From Dromaius novaehollandiae (taxonomy: Eukaryota; Chordata; Aves; Casuariiformes; Dromaiidae), in contig NC_088098.1 of the NCBI RefSeq assembly GCF_036370855.1, positions 202,227,336-202,291,335 on the forward strand: a DNA stretch of 64,000 bases. The letters are read 5' to 3'. The notes below the pieces were generated by a model. The model did no database searches. It was not told the origin of the DNA and saw only the letters and a program-made list of their open reading frames with translations. This document shows, piece by piece, positions 49,401-61,503 of this stretch. A program made the translations under genes and the position numbers. How positions within the stretch are numbered: the stretch's first letter is position 1; every line of letters starts with the position of its first letter.

Positions 49401-49509
49401 AACATATCCAGCTGCATCCATTCATTATTCATAGACTTGATTACACCCCATTCTGTCTCAGTGAACTGTCGCTTCATAATGCGAAAGAAATTTGGTATTG
49501 AGTTACTAC
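37314..49509 (-). CDS. AASDHPPT: AASDHPPT, 3' part of gene (four coding exons)
   Basis: 4'-phosphopantetheinyl transferase of the Sfp/AASDHPPT family. The human enzyme is cytosolic and Mg-dependent. It moves phosphopantetheine from CoA onto a serine of carrier domains such as those of fatty acid synthase, mitochondrial acyl carrier protein and 10-formyltetrahydrofolate dehydrogenase. The CDS is join(37314-37472, 40660-40737, 48753-48914, 49388-49509) on the complement, and all junctions are GT/AG. The translation follows the human protein from Gly137 to the stop: MKRQFTETEW and EWMQLDMF, then ALKESFLKAIGVGIGF, VAVAL, and TFEDLVASGIPVTPED near the end. The visible part is 173 residues counting the split Gly, which is the human C-terminal length exactly. 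Glu181 of the metal site and the K-E-S-x-x-K motif are present; Asp129 lies in a missing upstream exon. No frameshift or early stop was seen, so the gene looks functional. In mammals the neighbours are KBTBD3 (divergent, 5') and GUCY1A2 (far 3'); neither is seen here. Confidence 0.96.
37473..40659 (-). other. AASDHPPT intron between exons C and D (3.2 kb)
   Basis: Donor GTAAGG at the 40659 end, acceptor TTCTTTAG at the 37473 end. On the minus strand it contains open frames of 90-130 codons (about 38274-38866 and 39909-40193). These show no family motif and are no longer than chance allows. Pyrimidine tracts occur at 39682-39712 and 39831-39845. Nothing else was recognised. Confidence 0.85.
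40660..40737 (-). CDS. AASDHPPT: AASDHPPT coding exon C (78 nt)
   Basis: A short 26-codon exon, phase 0 at both ends. The acceptor is CTTTACTAG and the donor CAT|GTAAGG. It reads ETRLDDNHHVAVALGKQEGY then GQKHSH, against human ESKIDEHHFVAVALRKPDGS. The VAVAL strand is conserved; the distal half is diverged, as expected for the surface tail region. It sits 8.0 kb downstream of exon B and 3.2 kb upstream of the last exon. It was found by aligning the conserved DxHHxVAVAL core with the missing human segment rather than from a long reading frame. Confidence 0.93.
40738..48752 (-). other. AASDHPPT intron between exons B and C (8.0 kb)
   Basis: AT-rich intron with consensus ends (GTAAGA donor, ACTAG acceptor). 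It holds a 28-nt alternating TA/CA tract at 47749-47776. It also holds a somewhat GC-richer stretch at about 45.1-45.9 kb that I could not assign to any family. No exon, RNA gene or clear repeat copy was recognised in the rest. Confidence 0.85.
47749..47776. repeat. Alternating TA/TG/CA tract
   Basis: 28 bases of strict pyrimidine-purine alternation ending (CA)n CGTA, within an AASDHPPT intron. Confidence 0.85.
48753..48914 (-). CDS. AASDHPPT: AASDHPPT coding exon B (162 nt, catalytic KES motif)
   Basis: The acceptor is a pyrimidine-rich tract ending TTACAG and the donor is GAG|GTAAGA, phase 0 on both sides. It encodes 54 residues starting ALKESFLKAIGVGIGFNLQR. The Glu at exon position 4 corresponds to human Glu181, a magnesium ligand in the human structure. 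The Lys four residues later completes the family W-x-x-K-E-S-x-x-K signature, with its Trp in the upstream exon. The exon closes with an acidic run, DGDEEEEWTFE, where human has DGEEEKEWAFE. The intron to exon A is only 473 bp, the shortest in the visible gene. Confidence 0.97.
48915..49387 (-). other. AASDHPPT intron between exons A and B (473 bp)
   Basis: Donor GTAATA, acceptor with a strong pyrimidine tract ending TTACAG. Unremarkable AT-rich sequence with a 9-10 base A run near the exon A donor (T run on the coding strand). Nothing else was seen. Confidence 0.9.
49388..49509 (-). CDS. AASDHPPT: AASDHPPT coding exon A (122 nt, first visible)
   Basis: The acceptor is the AG at 49510-49511 and the donor GTAATA begins at 49387. 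The exon opens with GT, the last two bases of a codon split after its first base. A preceding exon ending in G would give Gly, as in the human PG. The rest reads SNSIPNFFRIMKRQFT, ETEWGVIKSMNNEW and MQLDMFHRHW, against human SIPEFFHIMKRKFT and EWTQLDMFYRNW. An alternative AG four bases further in would change the phase and drop the Gly, so it is less likely. The exon ends exactly on the Trp that precedes the catalytic KES motif in the next exon. Confidence 0.95.
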
Positions 49510-50594
49510 CTATAAATTAGAAGAAGATATTTACATAAATTTTAATGGCATAATAATAATAAGCAAATGAATCACCTCATGTTGTTTCTCCAAGAAATAA
49601 CTGACTCGTAAGAAAAAAGATTATGAACCAGCTCTGTTCTAAAATATAAACTTACACTATATAGCTTGAAAGCAGGGAGCAGACGTTGATGACAGTTCGG
49701 GACAAAGTAAATATTAAAAAACCATTCCTACAGCAGAAGTACAACATAAAAAAATGTAAAAATGGAAGTCAAAGATATTTCATATTTTCAGCATTCTCTA
49801 AAGAGTCAGTATTTAACCAGTGCTGACTTTATGATCACAGCCAGCTATAAAAAGTAACTTATACAGTCTTCCACATTTGACTGCTTGATCTAATAACATT
49901 TTATAAAACAGCATGCTGTCTGTCAGAATTCATCAAGCTATTCTGCCTCCTGCCTTTGCGTGCTGGGGATACGATTTTTTAAGCACATGTAGCAATACAA
50001 TCTCCCAAATTTATTATGTGCACAGTAAGTCTTTTGGACTTATTCCACAAGAAAAATGGGAGGAGGGAGATGTCCATGATCACATAAAATATTCAGGAAA
50101 AAAAAAAAACCCTCAAATCCTTAGGTTAACTTTAAACTTCCCCTAAGAATAAGCACAGTGGTGTATTTCTGCAGCAGCTCTTTATGGGCAATACCACTTT
50201 TTACCACCAGTCTCAAATTACTTTGCAGAAGACGCAACAAATTTTGTGAATATACTGATCAATGGTATTTCTACAACACACTGGAAACTATGGACCTCAT
50301 TACATATTTGACTAACCACCTACCGCTTGTATCATTAATCAGCATACCACGCAATCTATCCAGTACAGCTTACAGCTACTAAACAGACAACGGCTGAAAG
50401 CAGCCTGTTTTCCTTAGTGGGGATGACCAAAATCTGGATAGAAACAATTGCACACATCAAGAGAAATTTTTTGATAGGTTGTGCAGTGTTCTCATTAAAA
50501 CAACAGCAGCCACCTTCAATCCGACACATCTTCTCCCCTCCCAATACTACAATGTCTCAGCAACTCATCAGTACATTACTGCTTCATTAAGATA

Positions 50595-50765
50595 CTGACT
50601 CCGTTTCTAGTTCTGCCACTGGTTCTCAGTGGCCAGGGCAAGTCATTTCCTTTCTCCATATTTGTGTCCCCCATGTTACAGCAGGGATAAGGATACTAAC
50701 TCCTCTTAACTATAAAGTGGTTTCCTTCTACAGGTATCAAAGTATTATATTAAAAAACAGGCACT
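50595..50765 (+). repeat. MIR SINE relic within an AASDHPPT intron
   Basis: The plus strand reads TTCTAGTTCTGCCACTGGTT, GGGCAAGTCATTTCCTTTCT, CCATATTTGTGTCCCCCATG and TACAGCAGGGATAAGGATAC. This follows the MIR order: TCTGCCACT, GGGCAAGT, CCTCAGTTTCC, TCTGTAAAATGGGGATAAT. It is the best preserved MIR in the window. Confidence 0.7.
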
Positions 50766-51867
50766 GGCAGCAGTAATAATTGATCTGAATGAATTAAGGT
50801 TGCACTATAAAGCACACGTTCAGGCTTTCTGACAATTTCTTTTTCCTTTCCAGATCATATTACAAAATGTAATCTGACATGCTGTACACATCATACAATA
50901 CATGGCAGTGACACTTTGGTGATGCCCTCAATTTCAGTTACAGATTACAGTGAAGGAAACATCTTAAGACAGAAATTTTGCTGACAGTCACAGTAGTCAG
51001 CTAATGGAATGACCTGGAACAATCAGGACAGAACTGATTCTCCTTTCAGGAGAAAATGATGATACCAGAAAAGAAAAGCAACTGTAATGTCAAGAGTGTT
51101 TTGACGGATGACCTAGTAGGTGAAATATCCATCTGCTTAGATGCTTCAACTTCCTTAAAACAATGGGAAAAGCACCCCACATTGTTCAACCTGGAGGAAA
51201 GACTACTGTCTTTTAACTGGCCGAATTCATACAGCCCATTTTATGATTAAATAACTGTATTAACACCTGCTCCTAACACCCCACTGAAAGTTGTTTTTTT
51301 CTCTCAGCTATTTAAGGAAAGAGTGGCAGGGCAACAGCCTTCCTAGGTAATTCAAATTACAGGCCTGGAAACCTAACCTTGAAACAGTCAAGAACAACTC
51401 GGCGTATCCTTCCTCCTCAGAGTCCTGCCGCTCCCAGAGTTCTCCTGTTCTTTTCTTTCAGTAACCCATGGCTATCCACACCACCAGAGACAACTTCCAG
51501 CACCTGGAGGCTTGTAATGCCTCGTCTTGTCAGTCCTTCCTCCAACCAAACCTTATCACTCTATAGTAAGTACACTGCATACTTACTGAACTATTTAATA
51601 TACTAAGTGTATACCAAACCTATGCACCACTCACTGCCTTCTCACTCTTTTTTTGTCCTAGCTTTCTTCACCTGTCCAGCTGCCCTTCTCTGATATGTTC
51701 CTTGACACTCATTTTCAAATTTCCACACTACTTTCTTCTTCCCTACAACTGTCTACCACTTCCTTACTCTGAAAAGCTCAGGAAGTGCTTTCTCCTGAAC
51801 TACCCTCCCCCCAGTCTCCCTCTTAATATTGCTCAGTTGTTTTGCTCTCAGGAGCAAATGGCCCTGT

Positions 51868-52335
51868 CAAGCAGTCTTGAATATTTCTAGTGAGGAAGAT
51901 GCCACCACTTCTCTGGGCAATCTATTCCCGTGTTCAGTTGTTCTCACAGTGAAGAAATTGCTTCTTCTATCTGGACAGGATTTCCCCTGAAGCAGCTTGT
52001 TCCTGTTGCCTCTTGCTCTGTCACTGTGCACCCTTCAGAAAAGTCACATCACCTTCACCTGTCACCTACAGCTACCTCCTAGCTACAGGAAGACTGTGAT
52101 TAGATTCTCCCCTCCAAGCCTTTCCCTCTCTAGGCTCAATAAACCCAATCCCATCAATGTATCTTCATATATCAAGTTCTCCAACTCTCTAAACTATCTT
52201 GGTGACCTTTCACTAAAGCTTCTTCAAATTTTAAATGTCTCACATAAACTGGTGGAAGTGTCAAAACTAGAAACAGTACAAGGTTTTCTTTTAGATACCA
52301 CCTTCTTTGCTTTTATTCTGAGATAAAAAGCCTCA
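51868..52335 (-). mobile_element. CR1 LINE, antisense in plus coordinates, within an AASDHPPT intron
   Basis: Read on the plus strand it shows the complement of the CR1 3' region: ACTTCTCTGGGCAATCTATT, TCACAGTGAAGAAATTGCTT, TTCCTGTTGCCTCTTGCTCT, CTCTAGGCTCAATAAACCCA and ACTATCTTGGTGACCTTT. The element is therefore in sense with AASDHPPT on the minus strand. The terminal repeat itself is not clear at the low-coordinate end, so that boundary is approximate. Confidence 0.85.
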
Positions 52336-53244
52336 AACCCACTCACCTCCATGATTTACAAAAGCGCCTTCTCAAAGAATGGGAACAATTCCCATATAGT
52401 AATTATTCAGTTAGTTTTAAATCTGCATTTCTAAATTAACTCCAACGTGCTAACCTGTTTCAGAAATAAACTTTTTTTTTTAAAGCAATTATACAAATAC
52501 TTGGACTTTTCAACTACTACTTTCAGTTACTAAAAATTATTAATGTATCTAGTTAAACACACTGCTAGAAAGAGTCTGAATAGGTCTCTAAACTGTAATA
52601 ATACATCAGCTTCATTACAAAGCAATCTACACATTTAAATTAATCCTCTCATTATTTTAAAACAAATTAACAAAATATATGCAGCAAAAATGCTTGTCTT
52701 ACAGGCATAATGTAATTTTCTTCTAGAAAGCAGCAAAGGAAATTAAGGACTTTAAAAGAGTGTTTAGAAAAATAGGAAAGTTAGGTTTAATTTCACCTAT
52801 GCTGTAAGAAACCATATACTGTAGAAGGTGAGAAAAATGATCAATCCAGGATTAATTTATTCAAAGTTATCTTTTTCCTTAAATTGGCCAAAAAATGTTA
52901 ATTTAAATATAGGAACTCTCTCTGTTAAGATTAGCTTTCTGCCGTTGACAAAAAAATTAAATCTTACTTTTGAGAACACTGCAATTCATTAATTCATTAA
53001 TAATCCAAAGGCTAGTTTCAAAGTAATTAAATTGCATCGTTAAAAATAAAGAGAGTTTTAGTTATTCCTGTATGCATATTTTAGAGCTAGTAGTTATTTT
53101 CGATATTTCATTATATACAGTATAGTTTCTAGAGCTGATCATTAGACAAATAATGAAAGACAAGCTATTGGTTACTCACCTTGGAGCAGGGCCCTTCACT
53201 GAACAACTAATTTTCTAGCCTGTTGGTAACTAAGACCTAACTAT

Positions 53245-53291
53245 TTTCCCTTCTTTGGGTTTTTCTTTTCTTTTTTTTTTTCCTTTCCCTT
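53245..53291 (+). repeat. Polypyrimidine tract
   Basis: A near-continuous C/T run broken by GGG. On the gene's coding strand it is a purine run. It has no following AG in exon context. Confidence 0.8.
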
Positions 53292-54296
53292 GAGAGAAGT
53301 CTATAAAAAAGTGCTAAACATATCTGCTAATCTCAAAGCCTACTCTGTAAAATTTAGGTGAAGTTAACAAAACATGCCCCAATATTTTGATTATCTTTGT
53401 GAATCCACAGTATCTTCTATATGGAAAACATTAAGACCAAGTAACAGAATTAGAAAGAAATTAGAACATAAGCTGGAACTTTGATAACACCTTCCTTGAG
53501 GGAAAAAAAGGCATGACAAAGTAGTATTTACATGGGTTATTGTCCAGACATAAGAAATTATTCCTAAAAGTACCTTTAAAAAGTTTCAGAGGATCCTCCC
53601 TCACACAAGATTATGAAAAGATTAGCGTGCAAAGTGTTCACTGTAGAAATCACATAACATGAAGAACACACATTCTCATGAACGTGTCAGATTTCGGCTG
53701 TGACAATCTTTACCTTTTGACTTTTGCTAACAAAGTAAAAATGTGACTTTAGTATCTGTATTTCACCATGCTGTGATTTCTTCTCCTTTATAAGATGATA
53801 TCAATGCTCTAAAAGTAATCTGGCTGCAGTGCACATGTATATACTTATGCATGTAAAATTCTGATTTTCTTAAATTCTAAGAAAACTCTCTTTACAAAAG
53901 ATCTATGAACTGGAACAGCACAATACAGAAGAACTGACAATAAATTTCAAAAATAGACCCTCTGAAGGAACAATGTTTTAACTGTAATGCACACATGTAA
54001 TACAAATAATTTCAGGATTTATGCCTTCATGGATTCAATGAATAATAAGGCCAGGTTCTCACTCGGACTTAATGTACCTGTAATACTGTTCCTTATTTAA
54101 CTTAAAGAAGTAGAGAAAAAAGATTTCTTTAGGATATGCTTATGCAGGGTGTAGAAAACTGCACATCTGATCTGGCTGTACTTCTAAACATCCACATGGT
54201 AACAAGCTGCAGAGCAGAAGCCAGACAGCTGGGTTTACACAGCAGTAAGCTCTACCTAATACAGTTCAACACTGCTTTCCCATAGTTCAGGCTTAA

Positions 54297-54320
54297 ATCA
54301 AATAAATAAATAAATAAATA
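54297..54320 (+). repeat. (AAAT)n microsatellite
   Basis: About six units of AAAT in an AASDHPPT intron. Confidence 0.9.
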
Positions 54321-54913
54321 GTGAGCTGCAATATTAGTTGAAGATGCAATTATGTGGAAAAACTTCACCAAAATGCTCAAAACTGCTTTTCAAATATTTC
54401 TTTTTGCAAGCCATATTTACAGCTGCTCAAAAATCCAAATTTAGATTCTGATTCCAACAAATCCAGTATACTTAATCTTTTCTAACTCAATGGACAAGTG
54501 CAGTTCTTTTCCTATAATATACACTATGCACTTCAGAAAAGATATTTATGTATGTAAATCACTTATTTAAATTGCTGAGCCTCAGGAAATTGCATGATAT
54601 TTATTTGATTGTTCAGGCATTTAACTAGGGATCATCACTGAAACAGGATAAACTCTATTTTGTGATTTTAGGCATAGGTAAGAGAGATGAGACAAATTTT
54701 CATACGAGATTTGAAAAATAAGTGGGATTAGAAGCAGAGAAAAACAGGAAGCTTGCTCCACAGATGGCTAGTGATTAGTGGTAAAACATATTTACCCCAT
54801 CAACTACTAAAACTCCACGAATGACAAGACACTCACCTTTTGCCATTTCCTCTAAGACAAGAAAAGTAATGGTGGCAGGAGTAGAGCTGTGAAAATGCTG
54901 GACAAGGTTTCTT

Positions 54914-54932
54914 AAAAAAAAAGGGGGGGGGG
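54914..54932 (+). repeat. A9-G10 homopolymer junction
   Basis: A run of A passes directly into a run of ten G. The G run is a candidate quadruplex contributor and a likely sequencing trouble spot. Confidence 0.9.
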
Positions 54933-56301
54933 AAATGCTGATTTAAATCCTATGGGGAATTCAGAGTGTGGATTTCAGCAGATACAAAACCGAGCCTGTG
55001 GCACAAAAGCTACTTAGATGGCACCGGAGTGGGAGGAGGGGGGATGAGATTTTAGAACTAAAAATGAAACCAGACTTGCCTGAATCAAAGGGAATGATGA
55101 AACAAGATAAAACTGTAATTTAGAGTCCTCTCACTCTGAAATTCATCCCACCAGTTACTGGAAAAGTTGTCAAAAATCTAACAATTTAAACTTTAGAACT
55201 ATTTCCAAGGGCAGGCATGCATACTTCTGACTCATCTTTGCCACTTGATTTCCTAACTTACAATTAATATGCTGTCCAAACATTTACATGACTTACTTTT
55301 TAAGATAAATTTTGAAATAAAAAAACTTCAATTTTCTTTTTAATATTCAAGCAGAATAATATTTTCCTCTCTCATTTATATTTTGTAGATATTTTCATAA
55401 TTTGCTCCTTTTCTCACCTTTACACAAACTGTTGCACATTTTTTTCTTTTTCGTATTCACTCATAATAGAAAAATGTTTCCAGAATTTTTAATCTATTTT
55501 GTAAACTCTGTACTTGAAAAATTATGCTTTTTGTTACAGAGCATATCATCATCTAAATATTGAAGTATTTTTTGTTTTTACATTAAACTTCTTACTGGAA
55601 GGGAGAGATTCTACAAGAAATCTCTAGTAAACTTAACCAAAACTTATTGTAACTTCTTTTCATAATATCCAATCAAACGACAAAGCTATTTGAACAATTT
55701 ACTCAAATATCTGACTGTCTAAAGGAATACAAAGATATACATTCAATCGTACTAGAACAAAACGGACTGGATGGTTTAGCTCTTTGATGTACCAACGCAA
55801 ACGCTTTTCCCCTAGAACATGCGTAGCTCTGCTGCCTTCCCATAACACTCTTTAACCTGCTTCTTAAGGAAGAGTAACCAAGAGAGGGAGGTACAGACCG
55901 ATGTCTCTGATCTGTTCATCCACTTGGTGTCAAAATTTGGAAGATTCATACAATCCCAGCCTGAGCCCAGTCAGTTCTTAGGCAGGTATGATTACTAATG
56001 TTGATCCAATCAAAGAATAAAGATGGATATAACAGAATACTCAAAATGCAGCTAATTAATTTGTTAAATCTGCAAAAAAAGAAAATCCCAAGTACCCCCC
56101 TGCACATATACACATAGCTTATTTGGTAGTGAGACATGCCTCTGTTAAGAACTGCCTGGGCAGTAAGTAAGCAAATGTAGTAAGGAAACTTAACTTTTGT
56201 AGTAGATTTTTAAAAAATGGAAATAGGACAGAGAATTTTTGAAAAATTACTTGAAGGTTATATTTTTAAGGATTTAATATGCTTTAAATTTTATTACCAT
56301 G

Positions 56302-56342
56302 GCACACACACGTGTGTGTGTGTGTGCATGCGCACATACATA
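56302..56342. repeat. Alternating (CA)n(TG)n tract, Z-DNA candidate
   Basis: 41 bases of strict purine-pyrimidine alternation. It is centred on a CACACACACGTGTGTGTG palindrome and continues through GCATGCGCAC, so it can form both a hairpin and left-handed DNA. Confidence 0.9.
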
Positions 56343-58606
56343 AAATAAACTGATTGTTTTCACAACTGTGCTAATTTTTCATTTAGTTTCCTCTGTGAAT
56401 TACTCTGGATTCAAATCTGCAGCATTGTGTGGCCAGGGAAGGAGACTTAAGTGTCTGTAGACTAAAGAAAAAACAATGAATATATATCCTGGTCTCAAGG
56501 ATAAAACCTCTAGCTTCTCTTGTGAGCATCAAGCCAAAACATTCTTTCATATTCCAACTAATGTTATCCTTGTCTGTTAACAATTCAGAATCTTTAGTGG
56601 TACTGCATTTTCCCTGTAGGACAGCAGAAACTCAGAGCAGCCATGAAAGACTGATTTTAAATAGCTATAGGAGAGAGTAAAGAACAAGAAAACATGCTTT
56701 ATTCCCTAGTCCTATTTGATAAAATGCTTTAAAAATAGTAGTTAAATGCAAGGTTTTTTTCTACTTGATAAAAAAAGCCCAGCAAGCTGTATTTATAGGA
56801 AAATAAAAGACAACCAGATTTAAGGTCTATGTAAACTATGATGCTACCAAGAGGGAAGAATACTATCCATAGAACTAATAGAGAAATCCTCAGACTGGTC
56901 TTTTATGTTTACACTACAAGAACCACCAGGTCAATCATAAACTAGTTTAGGTACTACAATGTACACTTATAAGGGCAGTAATTAAAATTTGAGTCTCATT
57001 GTGTCCGAAGTTATTAAAACAGTGACACACCTCCCCCAAAACACTGAGAAGATTAGATGACTGGCTTTCCTCAATTCAGTTTACATTCTTCAAATTACCT
57101 GGTTTTGGTCAGATAACTAGCTTATATCATGGTCTATATTCAAAACTATGGAAGATGGAGGTTAAAAGCTACTATTGTCAGCTCACTGACCATTTAATCC
57201 CTGGGAAAAAAAAGAAGGAAAAAAATACATGAACAGAATTTAGTGTCTTAACTGCCTTCAACTACATGAAAGGAACAGATCAGTCACCAAGAACTAACAT
57301 CTAATCAAGACACATCAGTTCACTTTCAGGTGGCAAGTGGGCCCAATGACAATGTGAAGTGTACTGGCTAGCAAAATGAGTGACTGAAGTATGAAGGGGT
57401 CAACGCCCTCAATGCGAAATATAACCTACCTATAAATCCTGCAAACTAATCAACTGTACAGGAGAAATACCTTATGAGTCATTAAGGGCCAGCAACCCTT
57501 TTGGTGTCAGATGCAACCCACATTTGACATGTTTTGTTATCTCTAAAGAAAATCAGTGCAAATTGATACAGGAAAAACATTCCTTCTGCAACAGATGCTC
57601 ACGTTCTAGTTGTTTATTAATACAAACTAATCCTTATACAGATGTTTAGAAACTTTCAACATAGGACAAATAACTAGCTAGATAAGTGACAAACTCAGAA
57701 AAAACAGACAGAAAATTAACAAACCATGGCTTTTAAATCTATTAGCTCGCACAGCTTTAGTGTGAATTGGAAATTGTACTTGCATTCTGTGACCCCTCCA
57801 CTTCCTGCCATTATCCTGCAATTCTCCCAGTGATATGTATGTTAAACATCCATTCTTGTCTTGCAGCTACTGATGATATGTTTTATCTTCATGTACCTCA
57901 GCAAAGCAGCATTAACTTTAGAAAAGGTTAGAAACCTTGAGGTTGCCTCCTTTGAATCACTCAACTTTTCCCAGATTGTAAAAAAGACATAAATTGATAA
58001 TGTTTAATTTTTCATCTGTATCAACTGCTAAATCCTTACATTATCAGAGAAACTGTTGAGGTTTCAACAGTAATGCTCAGGTCTAACAGCGGTAATCGAT
58101 CTTTAAGTCAGCTGACCTGACAGCCAATGTTAAAACGAAAGTAAGGAATCCTAACAGATTAAGTAGTTCTACCTCCAAAACAACACTGGAGCAATAGCAA
58201 TTTTGACACAGATGTTGCCCAGCTGAAAAACTAAAGGCAAGTCACAAGCTGTTAACTTGATACAATATCACATCTGATTCCCCATAAATTCACAGACAGG
58301 TAGTGTATTGTAGGTATAAGTTTTTGTCATTAGTTCTTAACATAAAAATTTAAAAATGCCAAGTCGTCTAAGATTTCAGTTGCAGTCCAACATATTTCTA
58401 CATGTTCTTTCTATGCCAAATAGATATCCGTAATATATACTTGCTGAAGAGCTTGCTGACATAATCGTACCTGAGCGCAAATGCATAGTTTTAGTTTGCT
58501 TTCAAGTAGAGAAAAGCAAACTAGTTAAAACACAGGTCTTCATTCCATCAAATAAATCAGGAACCCAACCTTCTTTTCATAAAATTTATCACTAAATAAT
58601 AACAGC

Positions 58607-58621
58607 AAAAAAAAAAAAAAA
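58607..58621 (+). repeat. A15 homopolymer
   Basis: Fifteen consecutive A in an AASDHPPT intron. Confidence 0.95.
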
Positions 58622-59678
58622 GCAATAACAGGAAGCCCTTAACTTGTCTACATAAGAAGCTGAACCTTTTACTTGCTTAAGCTTTCTCCAAGCGCTTGTA
58701 TGACTATTACTCACAGAGCTCCAGGTAGCCATAGTATTTCAGCAAAAAGGCAAATTATCCCATGAAAACTGCATTCTAATCAATTTTCCATTGAAGGAAA
58801 AGGTATCAAACACTTAAAGCAATCTTCCCATTTTTTTCAGAATGGAGAGTGCTCTGCTGGCTTTCAAAATTTATAAGTTCCTATGAGCATCATACTAAAA
58901 AAAACCAATCCCCCTCAAAGTCTAAATAAACCCAAAAGTAATCTTTTGTTTTTTATAAAGATATTATAGTTATGACAGGCGAGGACACAACTACAGATGA
59001 AAAAAATGTGAAATAACCTGAGATTTCTTTAAGTGGGGGTTGCTAGCAATCATATTTGCCTGTGTTACACTACAGTAGAACTGCCATGTAATGAGAATGT
59101 CTCAAACATTTTATTACTTCTGATGATATAGTGTACTATGGGGCCCTTCTACACATGCAGAAAGATTACACAGGCTGAACACTTTGCCAGTTACATTTGG
59201 CTTGAAAATGAGCATTTTAAAGAAAAGCTACCACTTAACAGCATTTCCTATTCCCAGAAAACAGCAAAGCAAGATCTAACACATCTCAGAAAAACACTGC
59301 CATGAGAACTACCATCCAATGCCCAAACCAGATTACTTCCTAACCCATCAATAAAGAAAAATGAAATTAACTCTCACACTATACAATATATGCAGTGTTG
59401 CTGTGAGATAGAAATTCCACCAAGATGGGGATGACACTGAGTTTTATATCTCCATTGAGTCAGACATACCGTTAAACAGCATCATTTCAAAGATAGCTCT
59501 AAAGCTTGCTACTGAACCAAAAATTATTGGGATGATGCTAGCATGAAGGGGTAGGTACTTTGGTGAAAGTATGACTGCTGGGAGAGAATCCTATCTCCAG
59601 AAAACTAGTATCACTACAGAACTTGGGGATGCTCTGAGTTCTGCTTGGTACTTGGTATAAAAATGCTATGTTGGTGGG

Positions 59679-59708
59679 AAAAAAAAGAAAAAAAAAAAAA
59701 AAAAAAAA
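59679..59708 (+). repeat. A-rich tract
   Basis: A8-G-A20-type run followed by GAGGGGGAAAA. No element body was recognised. Confidence 0.9.
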
Positions 59709-60402
59709 GAGGGGGAAAAGCCCATTCCCGGTACCTAAGTCATCTTCCATGTGAATTTGACTACATGATTCACACTTCCTAACACCTCTTTGATCTGACT
59801 ACTGCATTTTTTTTTTCCTTACGAAGCTCTGCGACCTTAGCACAAGCTGACTCCGATTGAGCTGGTTCATACGAAAGAGTCCAATAAAAGACTGCTGCTC
59901 TAAATTCAAACTTCTGGTCCTCACATCAAGAGACAGACTCTAGGACTATGTCCTTTTACCTCATGACGTTCTACTGCCATAGCAAAACCGCTAAATGGAG
60001 CTCCTTGTGACGGCAGAATTCAGAACATTGCCTGTCCCAGAATATGAATCCCACAGTCAGATGGCATAAAAACGTCCATTATCCTTTTTACATTTAGAAC
60101 AGCCCCACTTCCATGTACACACCCTCCTTTCCCCTCTCCTCTTTCAAAATGAAGTCTGAAAGAAAATGTGAGATGACAGGGAGAAGTACTATTGTTTTAA
60201 ACTTCGGAAGCAAGTTCTCCTACGCTAAAGGAAAAGTAACCATGCAAGGACCTGCTTAAAAAAATAACTTTCAAAGACATTTGTTTGGCTTGCCACCAGC
60301 TGAAAGACTGTTTGGCCCACTTGACAGCCGAAAATTAGCATGTTTTGTTTGGCCTTCCCACAAAAAAGAGACAGCAATCAACTAGTCATTCAGCACGTTG
60401 AC

Positions 60403-60420
60403 TCCCCCCCCCCCGCCCCC
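60403..60420 (+). repeat. C-rich homopolymer
   Basis: Eleven or more C, then G, then five C. Within an AASDHPPT intron. Confidence 0.9.
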
Positions 60421-61472
60421 AGCATCCGTCCCCAGCCCCAAATACACAGATCGATGAGTGTATGCACAGGTCCGGACCAGCCCCCACAGGGCCTGCCTCT
60501 TACCCAGGCAGCAGGCTGCACAAGGAAAGATGGGAAATGAAGATAAAAGTATCATAAGGTGAGAGCATGGCCCAGCACTGAAAAACTGATGAACTTTCCA
60601 GAATGGTTATCACTAACACAAGGGAAAATAGAACCCAGCGGGGTAATACTCTTGTAGACACTATCTCCAAGTGTTCGCTTTTTAAAATTAAATTGTTTTT
60701 TGCTAGGAAAAAAAAAATCACTGTATTTCATACTACAACAAGTAATTTCAATTGACAGATCTGAAAAATATACAGAGCAAATAATTTCATTTATGCATTA
60801 CAAAATTGGATATTCTACCTAATGGGCTGGATGCCTAGAACGTACAGTACCAACTTGATATATGGCAAGACAAGAGTAGACAAATACAATACAAATAGGA
60901 AATATTTCTCGGTCCTAAACTTTCGTGAAAACCTGTCCTGAGAGCAACAACCTGCCATTTTTACTAAGGCACTATTACAATATTTGCCTTGTTAAAAATC
61001 AAAATTTCCTTTCAAAAGGAAATATGTCAGGGGAATCAGCTGAAGCTGGGTTTTTTTTTTTTCATGTTTCTGAGGAAAGATGTTAAATATTTATGGTATG
61101 TTTTTACTACTTCACAAGTCAGCCTAAAAATATGAAAGTCTGTCTCTAAGACATTGTCTCCCAACTTTTAAATTGATAAACCAGTGCTCTGAACTGTAAT
61201 CCTTGCACAGAAAACATCCAAAGGAAGCTTTTGACAACACAGAATAAAGACAGCTTCTCTATTTTCAAACTTTTGCAACAAATATAAAGCTGTAGAGTTG
61301 AAGCCAGTGTTACCAAAAAACCCTAAAAAAATCAAACTACTAATACATACAAAATAATTACTTAACCTTGGTCCTCCTCTTATATCCCTCTGCTAGACTT
61401 TCTTAATTAGGAAAGCCAAAGATGACTATTATTAGTGTGGGTGAGGGAAAATAATTCCTAAGCGTTGTTACC

Positions 61473-61499
<27 letters not shown>
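61473..61499 (+). repeat. A27 homopolymer
   Basis: The longest uninterrupted A run in the window. The flanks show no target-site duplication that I could find. Confidence 0.95.
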
Positions 61500-61503
<4 letters not shown>

